This document shows, piece after piece, positions 1 to 8,662 of a DNA stretch of 64,000 nt. The stretch comes from Bacillus australimaris (GTDB lineage: Bacteria > Bacillota > Bacilli > Bacillales > Bacillaceae). The stretch lies in the NCBI RefSeq assembly GCF_001307105.1, contig NZ_LGYN01000023.1, forward strand, positions 418,619-482,618, in the 5' to 3' direction. Each line of letters starts with the position of its first letter. The first letter of the stretch is position 1. Both the position numbers and the translations under genes were made by a program. The notes beneath the pieces are model-generated. The model was not told where the DNA came from, made no database searches, and saw only the letters and a list, made by a program, of their open reading frames with translations.

Positions 1-1128
1 TGCTTTCTTCATCGTCACCCGGCGAAGTGCCTGCGAACGAATATATTCCATTGGTCCGATTCTCCAAACCTTTAGACAAACTGCTGATATGGCGATTTGC
101 AGAAGTGAAATCAACAGCCATGACAAGACGATAAGGGGCGCATTGATTTGACCGCCTAGACCCAATCCCCAGCTATAAAAAAGAACCGAGCAGATGACAT
201 TTTGCAGGATGTAGCAGCTAAGCGCCATTCTCCCGACATATTCAAACCAAGTCCACATGAACCATGACTCCGTGTGTGCTAGGAGCTTCGCAATGACAGC
301 TATATAGAAAATAGAGAGGAATGGTGAAAAGGCGTAGCGCACCGCGAATTCCACTAGATCGTTCGGAACGAAGACTAGTGCATTCAGCGGCAGACCAACC
401 CATAGTCCGATTCGGAACAATATTTTCCGAAGAGATTGTCCGCGTTCATTTGCATAAAATACACCGGCTCTCATCATCCGAACACCTAATAAAAACAGAA
501 ATGTGTTCATTGGAATAATAAAGATCGCTTCTTCACGGTACATGAAGAAGTATTGTAACCGTTCTTGAACCTGCGAGAGCCATGTCTCTGGCAGCTGCTC
601 TTCTAGCGCCGATTCACCGCTTTGGTCATAGGATTCTGACTCCATTTCAGAGAGGGAATACACCATCAGACATGACATGACGAGCAGATGAATCACACCT
701 GAGAACATCATGCCCTTTTTGATGCGCCTGCTGCCTCCCCTTACAATATAAGCCACAAGCAAACCCGTAACGGCATAACTCATGAGCACATCATATTCCA
801 TCACAAGCGCAAAATGGACAAAGCCTTCGATGAATAAAAATAAAAGAATCCATAAATAAGTCCCCGGCCAAGGCGTGTCTTTTCTTTTCGCCTGCTGATA
901 CTTCAGCTCTAATCCAACACCGAACATGATCGTAAGCAGCGAGAGCATTTTTCCATAAACAAACATAGAAACAAGGCTTTCAAGAAAACTGCCATTTTCA
1001 TATTCATCCGCAATCTGATCTGTCGCAAAGGTATCTCCTGCATATGCAAAAAACCAGACGTTCGTTCCCAATGTACCTAGTATGGCAAAACCTCTTAAAA
1101 TATCTAATAATCGTATTCTTTCTTTCAC
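1..1128 (-). CDS. DUF418 (YeiB-type) membrane protein, partial at the C-terminus
   Basis: The minus-strand frame stays open from a GTG at 1128 to the window edge, giving at least 376 residues with no stop. It starts VKERIRLLDILRGFAILGTL, the family's usual opening (RxxxLDxLRGxAxLGxL), and continues as a chain of hydrophobic membrane segments. Near the edge it reads GPMEYIRSQALRR, the conserved end of DUF418 proteins, so only a few residues are probably missing. GGGAAGGAGC lies just upstream of the GTG as ribosome binding site. The family is of unknown function, possibly transport-related. It is separated from purA by a terminator. Confidence 0.8.
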   Translation of the reverse strand, partial: MKERIRLLDILRGFAILGTLGTNVWFFAYAGDTFATDQIADEYENGSFLESLVSMFVYGKMLSLLTIMFGVGLELKYQQAKRKDTPWPGTYLWILLFLFIEGFVHFALVMEYDVLMSYAVTGLLVAYIVRGGSRRIKKGMMFSGVIHLLVMSCLMVYSLSEMESESYDQSGESALEEQLPETWLSQVQERLQYFFMYREEAIFIIPMNTFLFLLGVRMMRAGVFYANERGQSLRKILFRIGLWVGLPLNALVFVPNDLVEFAVRYAFSPFLSIFYIAVIAKLLAHTESWFMWTWFEYVGRMALSCYILQNVICSVLFYSWGLGLGGQINAPLIVLSWLLISLLQIAISAVCLKVWRIGPMEYIRSQALRRVTMKKA

Positions 1129-1211
1129 TAGAACGCTCCTTCCCTTTATACAGTTATCATATTTTGGTAAAGTTCGGAAGCCTGTTCTACTGAAATTAAG
1201 GAATATTTAAA

Positions 1212-1249
1212 CAAAAAAACACCAGTAAAATGTGTAATTTTACTGGTGC
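1212..1249 (-). terminator. Terminator of purA
   Basis: A perfect 12-bp stem (1220-1231 with 1237-1248, loop GTGTA) is followed on the minus strand by a run of seven T. It lies directly after the purA stop. Confidence 0.9.
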
Positions 1250-1264
1250 TTGATCATTCTATTC

Positions 1265-2584
<1,320 letters not shown>

Positions 2585-2605
2585 TTATCTCTTTCAAACA
2601 CATTT

Positions 2606-2681
2606 ATTTTATCAATGCACACTGAAAAAGTCAACGTGAAATCCGAACATTAATATCTCGAAATCGAATTTTGTTCGTTTT
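2606..2681 (-). promoter_or_regulatory. purA promoter with PurR PurBox pair
   Basis: On the minus strand TTGACT (2629-2634) and TAAAAT (2606-2611) are 17 nt apart, a good sigma-A promoter. Just upstream, 2639-2651 reads AAATCCGAACATT on the plus strand, a full match to the PurBox consensus AWWWCCGAACWWT. A weaker, inverted partner (TAAAACGAACAAA on minus) lies at about 2669-2681. Paired inverted PurBoxes are the known PurR target at purine genes of B. subtilis, including purA. Confidence 0.88.
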
Positions 2682-2794
2682 AAATATGAAGAAAAGCGCT
2701 TTAATCACTTCTTCAGCGCTTAAAAAAGGAGATTTAAAGCAAAAACAACTTTTTATCGTTTCCAGCTGTTCAACCACTGCGATTGGCACGAAAC

Positions 2795-2827
2795 AAAAAA
2801 AGACCCCCAAAAATGGGCGTCTTTTTT
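2795..2827 (-). terminator. Terminator of yycE
   Basis: On the minus strand AAAAGACGCCC pairs with GGGGGTCTTTT across a short T-rich loop, followed by seven T. It begins at the stop codon of the glyoxalase-family gene. Confidence 0.85.
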
Positions 2828-3239
2828 AAACGGGTGTGATTCCTTCTGTGTTCATCAGCACAACTCGATACCCATCTGGATCTTCAATGGTAGCTCCTCC
2901 TCGATCCCAGTATGGATTGGTTGAGGTGACATGCCGTCCGCCGAATGAGATCAATCTCTCTTTCATTTGCTGAAATTCCTCTGCATCAGGAATATAGAAA
3001 ACAAGCAGCTGTTCTGGGTGCGGGACGGGCAGAACTTCTTCCTCTTCATGCCTGGTGATTTCTAAATGCACATGCTGTTGAGGAAGCCCAAGCATCACAC
3101 CATCGTACCCTTCATGCTGATCAAATGAGCCGATTCGTTTAAGCCCTAAGCCTTCCTCATAAAAAGAAACAACCTCTTTCATGTTGACGGTTGGGCGTGC
3201 AATGCGTAATTGAGCGGCTTTGAACTGTTGAAATTTCAT
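2826..3239 (-). CDS. yycE: Glyoxalase/VOC-family protein, YycE-like
   Basis: A 137-residue single-domain protein of the vicinal oxygen chelate fold. It shows the LRIARPT opening strand, FYEEGLGLKRIGSF, HLEITRHE and the C-terminal EDPDGYRVVLMN strand typical of glyoxalase/bleomycin-resistance proteins. Metal-ligand candidates are the His and Glu in HVHLEI and the last acidic strand. The substrate is unknown. Its place between purA and dnaC is the place of yycE in B. subtilis, which supports orthology. AGGAG lies 9 nt before the ATG. It is probably a single-gene unit with its own terminator. Confidence 0.85.
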   Translation of the reverse strand: MKFQQFKAAQLRIARPTVNMKEVVSFYEEGLGLKRIGSFDQHEGYDGVMLGLPQQHVHLEITRHEEEEVLPVPHPEQLLVFYIPDAEEFQQMKERLISFGGRHVTSTNPYWDRGGATIEDPDGYRVVLMNTEGITPV

Positions 3240-3343
3240 CAGTCATCACTCCTTTTCTTCTTTGAGTATACCCGCTCTCTTTCTCCCTCTCCTCCTCATT
3301 TCGATCGTTTTTTCATCATTCTTTCGATGTAGACGAATCAAAA

Positions 3344-3370
3344 AAAGCCCAGCTTCTTGAGCTGGGCTTT
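3344..3370 (-). terminator. Terminator of dnaC
   Basis: A perfect 11-bp stem (AAAGCCCAGCT with AGCTGGGCTTT, 5-nt loop) is followed on minus by a T run. The stop codon of dnaC is inside the hairpin. Confidence 0.92.
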
Positions 3371-4733
3371 AAGCACCGGGTGGAACACCCGCATCGTCAA
3401 ATCTTCTTTCCAAGTTGACGAATTTGTTATATTCTTTGACGAACGCCAGTGATACTGTACCAACTGGACCGTTACGCTGTTTGGCAATGATGATTTCAAT
3501 AATGTTCTTATTCTCTGATTCTTTGTCGTAGTAATCATCACGATAAAGGAATGCCACGATATCGGCATCCTGCTCGATACTTCCTGATTCACGAATATCA
3601 GACATCATCGGACGTTTGTCCTGACGCTGCTCAACCCCACGTGAAAGCTGAGACAAGGCAATAACCGGAACTTCAAGTTCCCTTGCCAGCGATTTTAATG
3701 CCCTTGAGATTTCAGAAACCTCTTGCTGACGGTTATCGCTTGATCGTCCGCTTCCTTGAATGAGCTGCAAGTAGTCAATCAGAATCATACCAAGACCATT
3801 TTCTTGCTTCAATCGGCGACATTTTGAGCGAATTTCACTTACTCTAATTCCAGGTGTATCATCAATGAAAATCCCACTGTTTGACAGCGACCCCATTGCC
3901 ATTGTCAGCTTGCCCCAGTCCTCTTCTGTCAGATTACCGGTTCTTAGGTTTTGTGCATTGATATTCCCCTCTGCACAAAGCATACGCATAACTAGCTGCT
4001 CAGCCCCCATCTCTAAACTAAAGATGGCGACACTTTCGTCCGTCTTGGTCGCGACATTTTGGGCGATGTTCAATGCGAAGGCGGTTTTCCCTACTGATGG
4101 ACGAGCCGCTACAATGATTAAGTCATTTCGCTGGAATCCAGCTGTCATCCGATCAAGCTCAGAGAATCCTGTTGGAATCCCTGTGATATCGCCTTTGCGG
4201 TTATGAAGCTGTTCAATATTATCGTATGTTTGAACAAGAACGTCTTTAATGTTTTGAAAGGCTCCTGAATTTTTACGCTGTGCCACTTCCATAATGGTCT
4301 TTTCAGCATCACTCAACAGATCCTCTACTTCATCCTCACGCGTATACCCATCCTGTGCAATGGTTGTCGCAGTACGAATCAGACGTCTTAAAATGGATTT
4401 CTCTTCTACAATTTTTGCATAGTATTCAATGTTTGCGGCAGTTGGAACCGAGTTCGCAATATCAGTTAAATACGAAATCCCGCCTACCTCTTCTAGTAAA
4501 TCTGTATTGGCAAGTTCTGATGTCACCGTGACAAGATCGACCGGTTCCCCTCTATCGCCAAGTACAAGCATCGCATTGTATATCTTTTGATGCGACATTC
4601 TATAGAAATCCTCTGGAATTAATACCTCAGAAGCGAGCGTTAGCGCAGATGGTTCTAAAAAAACAGCACCTAATACGGCCTGCTCGGCTTCTATATTTTG
4701 CGGCGGCAGCCGGTCATCGAGAAGTTCCGTCAT
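3369..4733 (-). CDS. dnaC: Replicative DNA helicase (DnaB family)
   Basis: This is the hexameric 5'-3' helicase of the replisome (DnaC in B. subtilis, DnaB in E. coli). The 454 residues from MTELLDDRLPPQN equal the B. subtilis length. An N-terminal domain (about 1-150) and linker precede the RecA-like ATPase. Walker A is ARPSVGKT near residue 210, Walker B is MILIDYLQLI, and QRNGPVG lies near the end. ATG 4733 is chosen by homology; its ribosome binding site AAAGGAC is 11 nt away, rather far. The frame stays open 33 codons further upstream, and that part includes a stretch repeated at 6989-7023 (see findings). Confidence 0.97.
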   Translation of the reverse strand: MTELLDDRLPPQNIEAEQAVLGAVFLEPSALTLASEVLIPEDFYRMSHQKIYNAMLVLGDRGEPVDLVTVTSELANTDLLEEVGGISYLTDIANSVPTAANIEYYAKIVEEKSILRRLIRTATTIAQDGYTREDEVEDLLSDAEKTIMEVAQRKNSGAFQNIKDVLVQTYDNIEQLHNRKGDITGIPTGFSELDRMTAGFQRNDLIIVAARPSVGKTAFALNIAQNVATKTDESVAIFSLEMGAEQLVMRMLCAEGNINAQNLRTGNLTEEDWGKLTMAMGSLSNSGIFIDDTPGIRVSEIRSKCRRLKQENGLGMILIDYLQLIQGSGRSSDNRQQEVSEISRALKSLARELEVPVIALSQLSRGVEQRQDKRPMMSDIRESGSIEQDADIVAFLYRDDYYDKESENKNIIEIIIAKQRNGPVGTVSLAFVKEYNKFVNLERRFDDAGVPPGA

Positions 4734-4737
4734 GCCA

Positions 4738-4772
4738 AGCACCGTCCTTTCATAAAAAAATACGCTACTCAT
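4738..4772. repeat. Direct repeat, copy 1 (dnaC leader)
   Basis: A 35-bp segment directly upstream of dnaC that includes its ribosome binding site. It recurs at 6989-7023 in the same orientation with 32 of 35 bases identical. The two copies bracket the two-gene module 4953-6876. Confidence 0.85.
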
Positions 4773-4877
4773 CATTTTAACATTTTCATCAATAAAAAAG
4801 TGAAAAACATCGACTATAGTCAAAATTACCATGTTGATTTTTTGTTGAACAGCAAATCAACGCATTTCAATAGAAAA

Positions 4878-4905
4878 GACTCTGTAACAAGATTGTTATA
4901 GAGTC
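4878..4905 (-). terminator. Terminator of the DUF4885-like gene
   Basis: A 12-bp stem with one mismatch (4878-4889 with 4894-4905), loop AGAT, followed on minus by TTTTC. It lies 48 bp after the stop of the gene at 4953-5909 and would stop read-through into dnaC. Confidence 0.7.
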
Positions 4906-4952
4906 CTTTATTATCGCTATCTAGTTTTGTACCTGTTGTCATACACGTTTTG

Positions 4953-5909
4953 TTAATCTATCGTTCTCTTAATCCCATAATTCTCTTTTTGTCCAATGTC
5001 TTGTAAAGAACCATTTTGATACCCAATAGATAACACCAAATCGGGAATAGAATCAAACCCATTTTTGGCTAAATCAAAGAGCTGTGCACCATAATGAGAA
5101 GCGGCAATACGTGCATTTTCTGCTGTGTATGGATTTTTCAGAAGTTCTTCTTTGTATAGATCAAAAATATTCGTCCCGTTATCCGTTACAAATTGACCGT
5201 TTACAATGCTTAAATCTTTTAAATTGTAGCCTGTGACCGTTTTGATTTGGTTGACAAGATGAAATTTGGCAAGAGAATCTGATGTGAATTGAGTAGAATC
5301 TTCATTTCTGCTTTTCATGATATGGAAAAATAATTCTCTTGTATTGTTGGTTGTATTTAATAGATCTTCTATTTGTCTGATCAGCGATTCGTCTGTTGAA
5401 CCACTCACCACTAGCTTGAAATTATTCGGGTCAATGGTAAAAGTTAAATTGGTGTTTTTAGGAATGATTATACCGTTTTTAGAGAATAAATCTTGTAATT
5501 GTTCGTTGACCTTTTGACGATTGAGTATTTTCTTTTCTACACTTTCTTGGGTAGGGTCATACCGTTTTTCATTACGGAAGATGGCGTCATTAAAATCATA
5601 TTGACCTCCTTTTCCAGAATTAGCCCAGCCAATCTCCATCGTATAAGCAGCTTCTCTCTCTACTTTAGTTAGATCACTCCTGAAGTAAGGTGAGTTAGAA
5701 TTTCTATACTTATCGTGAATATGGCCTTGAGGATTTTTGAAACGCTTATTTTGTTCATTTATTTTTTCGTATTTTTCATCTAATATTTTCATCCGTCTAT
5801 CAGATTCGGTCATCACCTCATTTGTACTTTTAATGGCTGATTGACCTTTATAGTCGATTCGGCTCTGATTGTTTGAGGCACCTGCAGAGTATGACGTATT
5901 AATATTCAT
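4953..5909 (-). CDS. Uncharacterised protein, probably DUF4885-like; sigma-D-type promoter
   Basis: A 318-residue hydrophilic protein without signal peptide or membrane segment. The first 60 residues (MNINTSYSAGASNNQSRIDY and on) are Ser/Asn/Lys-rich and probably unstructured. The middle is charged, and the end (about 200-318) looks globular (FHLVNQIKTVTGYNLKDLSI). I recall related Bacillus proteins under the name DUF4885, function unknown; I could not check this. AAAGGAG precedes the ATG. It is divergent from the secreted-protein gene at 6019 and shares a promoter region with back-to-back sigma-D-like elements. The opening resembles that of the flagellar anti-sigma factor FlgM (MKIN...), so export by the flagellar apparatus is possible but unproven. 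Confidence 0.7.
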   Translation of the reverse strand: MNINTSYSAGASNNQSRIDYKGQSAIKSTNEVMTESDRRMKILDEKYEKINEQNKRFKNPQGHIHDKYRNSNSPYFRSDLTKVEREAAYTMEIGWANSGKGGQYDFNDAIFRNEKRYDPTQESVEKKILNRQKVNEQLQDLFSKNGIIIPKNTNLTFTIDPNNFKLVVSGSTDESLIRQIEDLLNTTNNTRELFFHIMKSRNEDSTQFTSDSLAKFHLVNQIKTVTGYNLKDLSIVNGQFVTDNGTNIFDLYKEELLKNPYTAENARIAASHYGAQLFDLAKNGFDSIPDLVLSIGYQNGSLQDIGQKENYGIKRTID

Positions 5910-5948
5910 TTTGATTCTCCTTTTTTTAAAAAATAGTGATTATTAAAT

Positions 5949-5976
5949 ATATCGGCAATTAAGTTAAAATTTGTTA
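5949..5976 (-). promoter_or_regulatory. Sigma-D-like promoter for 4953-5909
   Basis: The minus strand carries GCCGATAT (5949-5956), an exact match to the sigma-D -10 consensus. TAAC lies 16 nt upstream (5973-5976), close to the TAAA -35. It sits 40 bp before the start codon. Confidence 0.55.
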
Positions 5977-5991
5977 GTTTTGATCCGATAT
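5965..5991 (+). promoter_or_regulatory. Sigma-D-like promoter for 6019-6876
   Basis: TAAA (5965-5968), a 15-nt spacer and TCCGATAT (5984-5991) match the sigma-D consensus TAAA-N15-GCCGATAT at 11 of 12 positions with exact spacing. It lies 28 bp before the start codon and overlaps the divergent promoter. Confidence 0.65.
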
Positions 5992-6018
5992 AGTAATTAT
6001 TACAAGGAGGGTTAAAAT

Positions 6019-6876
6019 ATGGCAAATACTATCTTCAAACGTTTTTTATTACCTGCATTGGCATTAGTGCTTGTTACTAGTTTTTTTGCATCTAATTCAG
6101 CGGAAGCAGCTATTACGGGAAATAACAGCCCTAACACAGCTAGCTCAATGGGATATTGGAAAAGTAGTCGTCCAGACACGACAATCTTACCTGAAGGTGA
6201 AAATGAAGCGTATTATCAGTTCACGATTAATAAGGGTGAAAGGGTTTATGTGCGAAGTTCATATGATAAGCAATACACGGGGATGAAAATCGAAGTGTAT
6301 AATTCGAAGAGTTCTAAGCCAGGGTCAAGAGTCATTAACCCTGATTCAGTAACGCCCTTTATTTTTGCTAATACTGGTGACGTTACTTCAACTTCAGAAA
6401 CTTATTTTGTGAAAGTGACCCGTGGTTCATATACAGGGAATATGTACTTTACTGTTTCCATCCAAGATCGTATCAAATCTGGGAATGGGACATTCAATTT
6501 TACCGGGACTGCTACCAACTTGGGGAATTCTTCTTTGAACCTAGCAGGTGTTGATTCTTCTGTCATTACAATGGATTTAACGACCAATTCTTCTATTCCT
6601 AACAACGCTATCGTAAAATCAATTACGACAACTAGTACCCAAACACCAAACCAAGGGAATGTTACACACAAACTGATGGCTAGTGAAAGTAATATTTGGT
6701 ACACATCACTTTTTTCATCTGCAACAAGTGGTTCTTATCGTATTTCACTGGAAGATGAATTAAAAGTGGCTCAAAAATGGAACTTTAAGTACAATGCAAA
6801 AGCTACAGCGAGATCCACTATGAGCAATGTCAAAGCCGATATCCGTTATGAATATGATGTCACAGATGGATTCTAA
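6019..6876 (+). CDS. Secreted protein of unknown function
   Basis: A 285-residue protein with a clear Sec signal peptide: FKR, a hydrophobic core, and likely cleavage after AEA near residue 30. The mature part has two beta-rich regions. Residues about 35-150 (YYQFTINKGERVYVRSS ... YFVKVTRGSYTGN) resemble the pre-peptidase C-terminal (PPC) type of beta-sandwich. Residues about 155-285 are Ser/Thr/Asn-rich. No Cys, LPXTG or lipobox is seen, so it is probably released or wall-associated by other means. ACAAGGAGGG precedes the ATG. I do not recognise the family. It is probably co-controlled with the divergent gene 4953-5909. Confidence 0.75.
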   Translation: MANTIFKRFLLPALALVLVTSFFASNSAEAAITGNNSPNTASSMGYWKSSRPDTTILPEGENEAYYQFTINKGERVYVRSSYDKQYTGMKIEVYNSKSSKPGSRVINPDSVTPFIFANTGDVTSTSETYFVKVTRGSYTGNMYFTVSIQDRIKSGNGTFNFTGTATNLGNSSLNLAGVDSSVITMDLTTNSSIPNNAIVKSITTTSTQTPNQGNVTHKLMASESNIWYTSLFSSATSGSYRISLEDELKVAQKWNFKYNAKATARSTMSNVKADIRYEYDVTDGF

Positions 6877-6913
6877 TTGAATGGTGTTTACAGACATGTA
6901 CACCGATTGATCA

Positions 6914-6942
6914 AAAAGTAAGGGGACATCCCTTACTTTTTT
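6914..6942 (+). terminator. Terminator of the secreted-protein gene
   Basis: AAAAGTAAGGG pairs with CCCTTACTTTT (loop GACAT), followed by T. It lies 38 bp after the stop. Confidence 0.85.
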
Positions 6943-6988
6943 AATTGCCGTATTTTTGATGCTATATATCTTTTGCCTCTCTTAAAGC

Positions 6989-7023
6989 AGCACTGTCCTT
7001 TCATAAAGAAATACGCTGCTCAT
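6989..7023. repeat. Direct repeat, copy 2 (displaced dnaC leader)
   Basis: The second copy of the 35-bp segment at 4738-4772 (32 of 35 identical). It lies immediately downstream of the yycD-like stop, where the dnaC leader would sit if the module were absent. Confidence 0.85.
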
Positions 7024-7027
7024 AGTG

Positions 7028-7249
7028 TTAGTGGTGGTTTTCTTTGATGGCGTGTTGAAAGAGGAGGATGGTGATCAAATCGGTGGCCCGCTGGTACAAA
7101 TCCCATTGTTCATAGGCTGCAAATATCATCCGTATTTCATGCAATGATTGCTTCATTTCATGATATTCTTCCATTGTAAACGTATTTTTCAGTTTGAGTT
7201 GATTTTCAAGCAGTTTTAGCTTCAGTTTTCCTAATGGGGTGGTTTTCAT
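7028..7249 (-). CDS. yycD: Small conserved protein, YycD-like
   Basis: A 73-residue, mostly helical, charged cytoplasmic protein (MKTTPLGKLKLKLLENQLKL ... QWDLYQRATDLITILL). Its size and place next to dnaC fit B. subtilis yycD, whose function is unknown. The symbol rests mainly on synteny. The start is uncertain: ATG 7249 has GGAAGGG about 13 nt upstream, while in-frame ATGs at 7270 and 7282 would add 7 or 11 residues. It ends directly before the displaced dnaC leader copy. Confidence 0.65.
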   Translation of the reverse strand: MKTTPLGKLKLKLLENQLKLKNTFTMEEYHEMKQSLHEIRMIFAAYEQWDLYQRATDLITILLFQHAIKENHH

Positions 7250-7618
7250 TGTGCCTACATTCCCTTCCATCTTGTCTTCCATAGAAAATTGTATATGAAT
7301 TTATGCAAGATATTGAATAAGTTGTGAGATATGATCACCAGCTTTTCATAAAATCCTCCTCTTTTTTCCTTAAAATACAAGCAGGTCTATAGACTTATTT
7401 TTCCTTAAAATGATTTCAAGAAGAAAAACCTATATTTATTCCTGAATCAAACAGAAGAAAATGGTAAATATCCCGAGACGGTCAAGGCCTTTTGGTATTT
7501 CTCCTCCGTTTAAATGACACAGTCCGACATTCCCTATTTCCAATCATTTGGTAGTTAGTTAGTCCTTTATTTTCTGAATATTGGGATTAAATCATCAATT
7601 ACACAACTTTATGAATAT
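7250..7618. other. Long intergenic region upstream of the bacillibactin operon
   Basis: No convincing gene is seen. The only structure noted is a 14-bp direct repeat, TTTTTCCTTAAAAT, at 7363-7376 and 7398-7411 (35 bp centre to centre), 200-260 bp upstream of the besA promoter. A similar string (TTTTTCCGTAAAAA) lies upstream of feuA near 22374. It could be an activator site, but nothing proves this. Confidence 0.4.
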
Positions 7619-7683
7619 TTGACTTCGTAATTGATAACCATTATCATTTGATTTGCTTGCGTGATCATTGAGAACCATTTTCA
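7619..7683 (+). promoter_or_regulatory. Promoter of besA-dhb operon with two Fur boxes
   Basis: TTGACT (7619-7624), 17 nt, TATCAT (7642-7647) make a sigma-A promoter. A Fur box TGATAACCATTATCA (7632-7646) overlaps the -10 and matches the 7-1-7 consensus TGATAATNATTATCA at 13 of 14 defined positions. A second, weaker one (TGAGAACCATTTTCA, 7669-7683) lies in the early transcribed region. Iron-replete Fur would block transcription, as known for dhb in B. subtilis. Confidence 0.88.
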
Positions 7684-7773
7684 TTTGAATTCTATTACTA
7701 AACTCACCCTATATCCGCAAGCCTGCTTTTTTCATCGTATAAGGGTCAATTTGAGGAAGGGGATTTTTTACAT

Positions 7774-8658
7774 ATGTCCAAACGCCCTGAAGGAATGGGT
7801 ACTGAGGATTCACTTTTTGGAGAAAGCCGTCCTTTTTTTATACCTGGGACGGAACAACTGGATATCACAGCATACCCATACAGACTTTTTATATTTAAAC
7901 CGAATACTACTCCTCCAGCGGCTGGTTTTCCGGTCATGTACGTGCTTGATGGGAATTCACTTTTTGGCACAATGGTCGAAGCCATTCGTTTACAGTCAAG
8001 AAGACCTGAAAAAACAGGTGTCGTACCTGCCATCATTGTTGGGATTGGCTATCAGACAGAAGCGCCCTACCATCCGCTTAGGCATTATGATCTCACTCTT
8101 ACCGGCCCTGACGCTTCCATTGGGGGCAAAAGAAAGGACTTCTCCATTCATACATATGGCGGCGCCTCTTCTTTCTTTTCTTTTATAGAAAAGACGGTAA
8201 AGCCTTATATCGAGCAGCGCTTTCCGATCAACCAGAGTCGTCAAACACTATTTGGGCATTCTCTTGGTGGTCTTTTTGTATTAAACACACTATTTGAGCA
8301 CCCTGATGCTTATCAGACATATATTGCAGGCAGTCCTTCTATCCACTGGAACAAAACATTATTTCTAGAAAAAGAACATCAATTCACCAGCCATATACGT
8401 CAGGTGCCTATGGATGTCAGGCTACTTGTAGGTGTAGGTGAGTTAGAAAAACATCATCCATGTCAAATGAATGATCATGCACATGCACTAGTAAATCGGA
8501 TGCTGCCTTTATCTTCATATGGCTTGCATACGGCCTATCACGAGTTCCCTGAAGAAGGACATACGTCCGTTTTACCAGTGCTGATGAATTACGCTTTTCG
8601 TTTTGCACTCTATCATGATGATTCTTTCACAACCACAGACATGAAGGAAAGGCAGTGA
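7774..8658 (+). CDS. besA: Ferri-bacillibactin esterase
   Basis: BesA hydrolyses the trilactone ring of ferric bacillibactin in the cytoplasm so that iron can be released. The 294-residue alpha/beta hydrolase has the nucleophile elbow GHSLGG (Ser about 163) and a C-terminal EEGHTSVLP with the likely catalytic His. No signal peptide is present. AGGAAGGGG precedes the ATG. It is the first gene of the operon and its stop is 4 nt from dhbA, as in B. subtilis. Confidence 0.93.
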   Translation: MSKRPEGMGTEDSLFGESRPFFIPGTEQLDITAYPYRLFIFKPNTTPPAAGFPVMYVLDGNSLFGTMVEAIRLQSRRPEKTGVVPAIIVGIGYQTEAPYHPLRHYDLTLTGPDASIGGKRKDFSIHTYGGASSFFSFIEKTVKPYIEQRFPINQSRQTLFGHSLGGLFVLNTLFEHPDAYQTYIAGSPSIHWNKTLFLEKEHQFTSHIRQVPMDVRLLVGVGELEKHHPCQMNDHAHALVNRMLPLSSYGLHTAYHEFPEEGHTSVLPVLMNYAFRFALYHDDSFTTTDMKERQ

Positions 8659-8662
8659 ACAC

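Noticed and set aside
2692..2732. AAGCGCT / AGCGCTT inverted repeat upstream of purA
   Set aside because: Long loop and no adjoining gene that would need a terminator; could be chance.
7661..8188. 175-residue open frame overlapping besA on the same strand
   Set aside because: Lies in another frame of besA, has no ribosome site and no protein-like composition.
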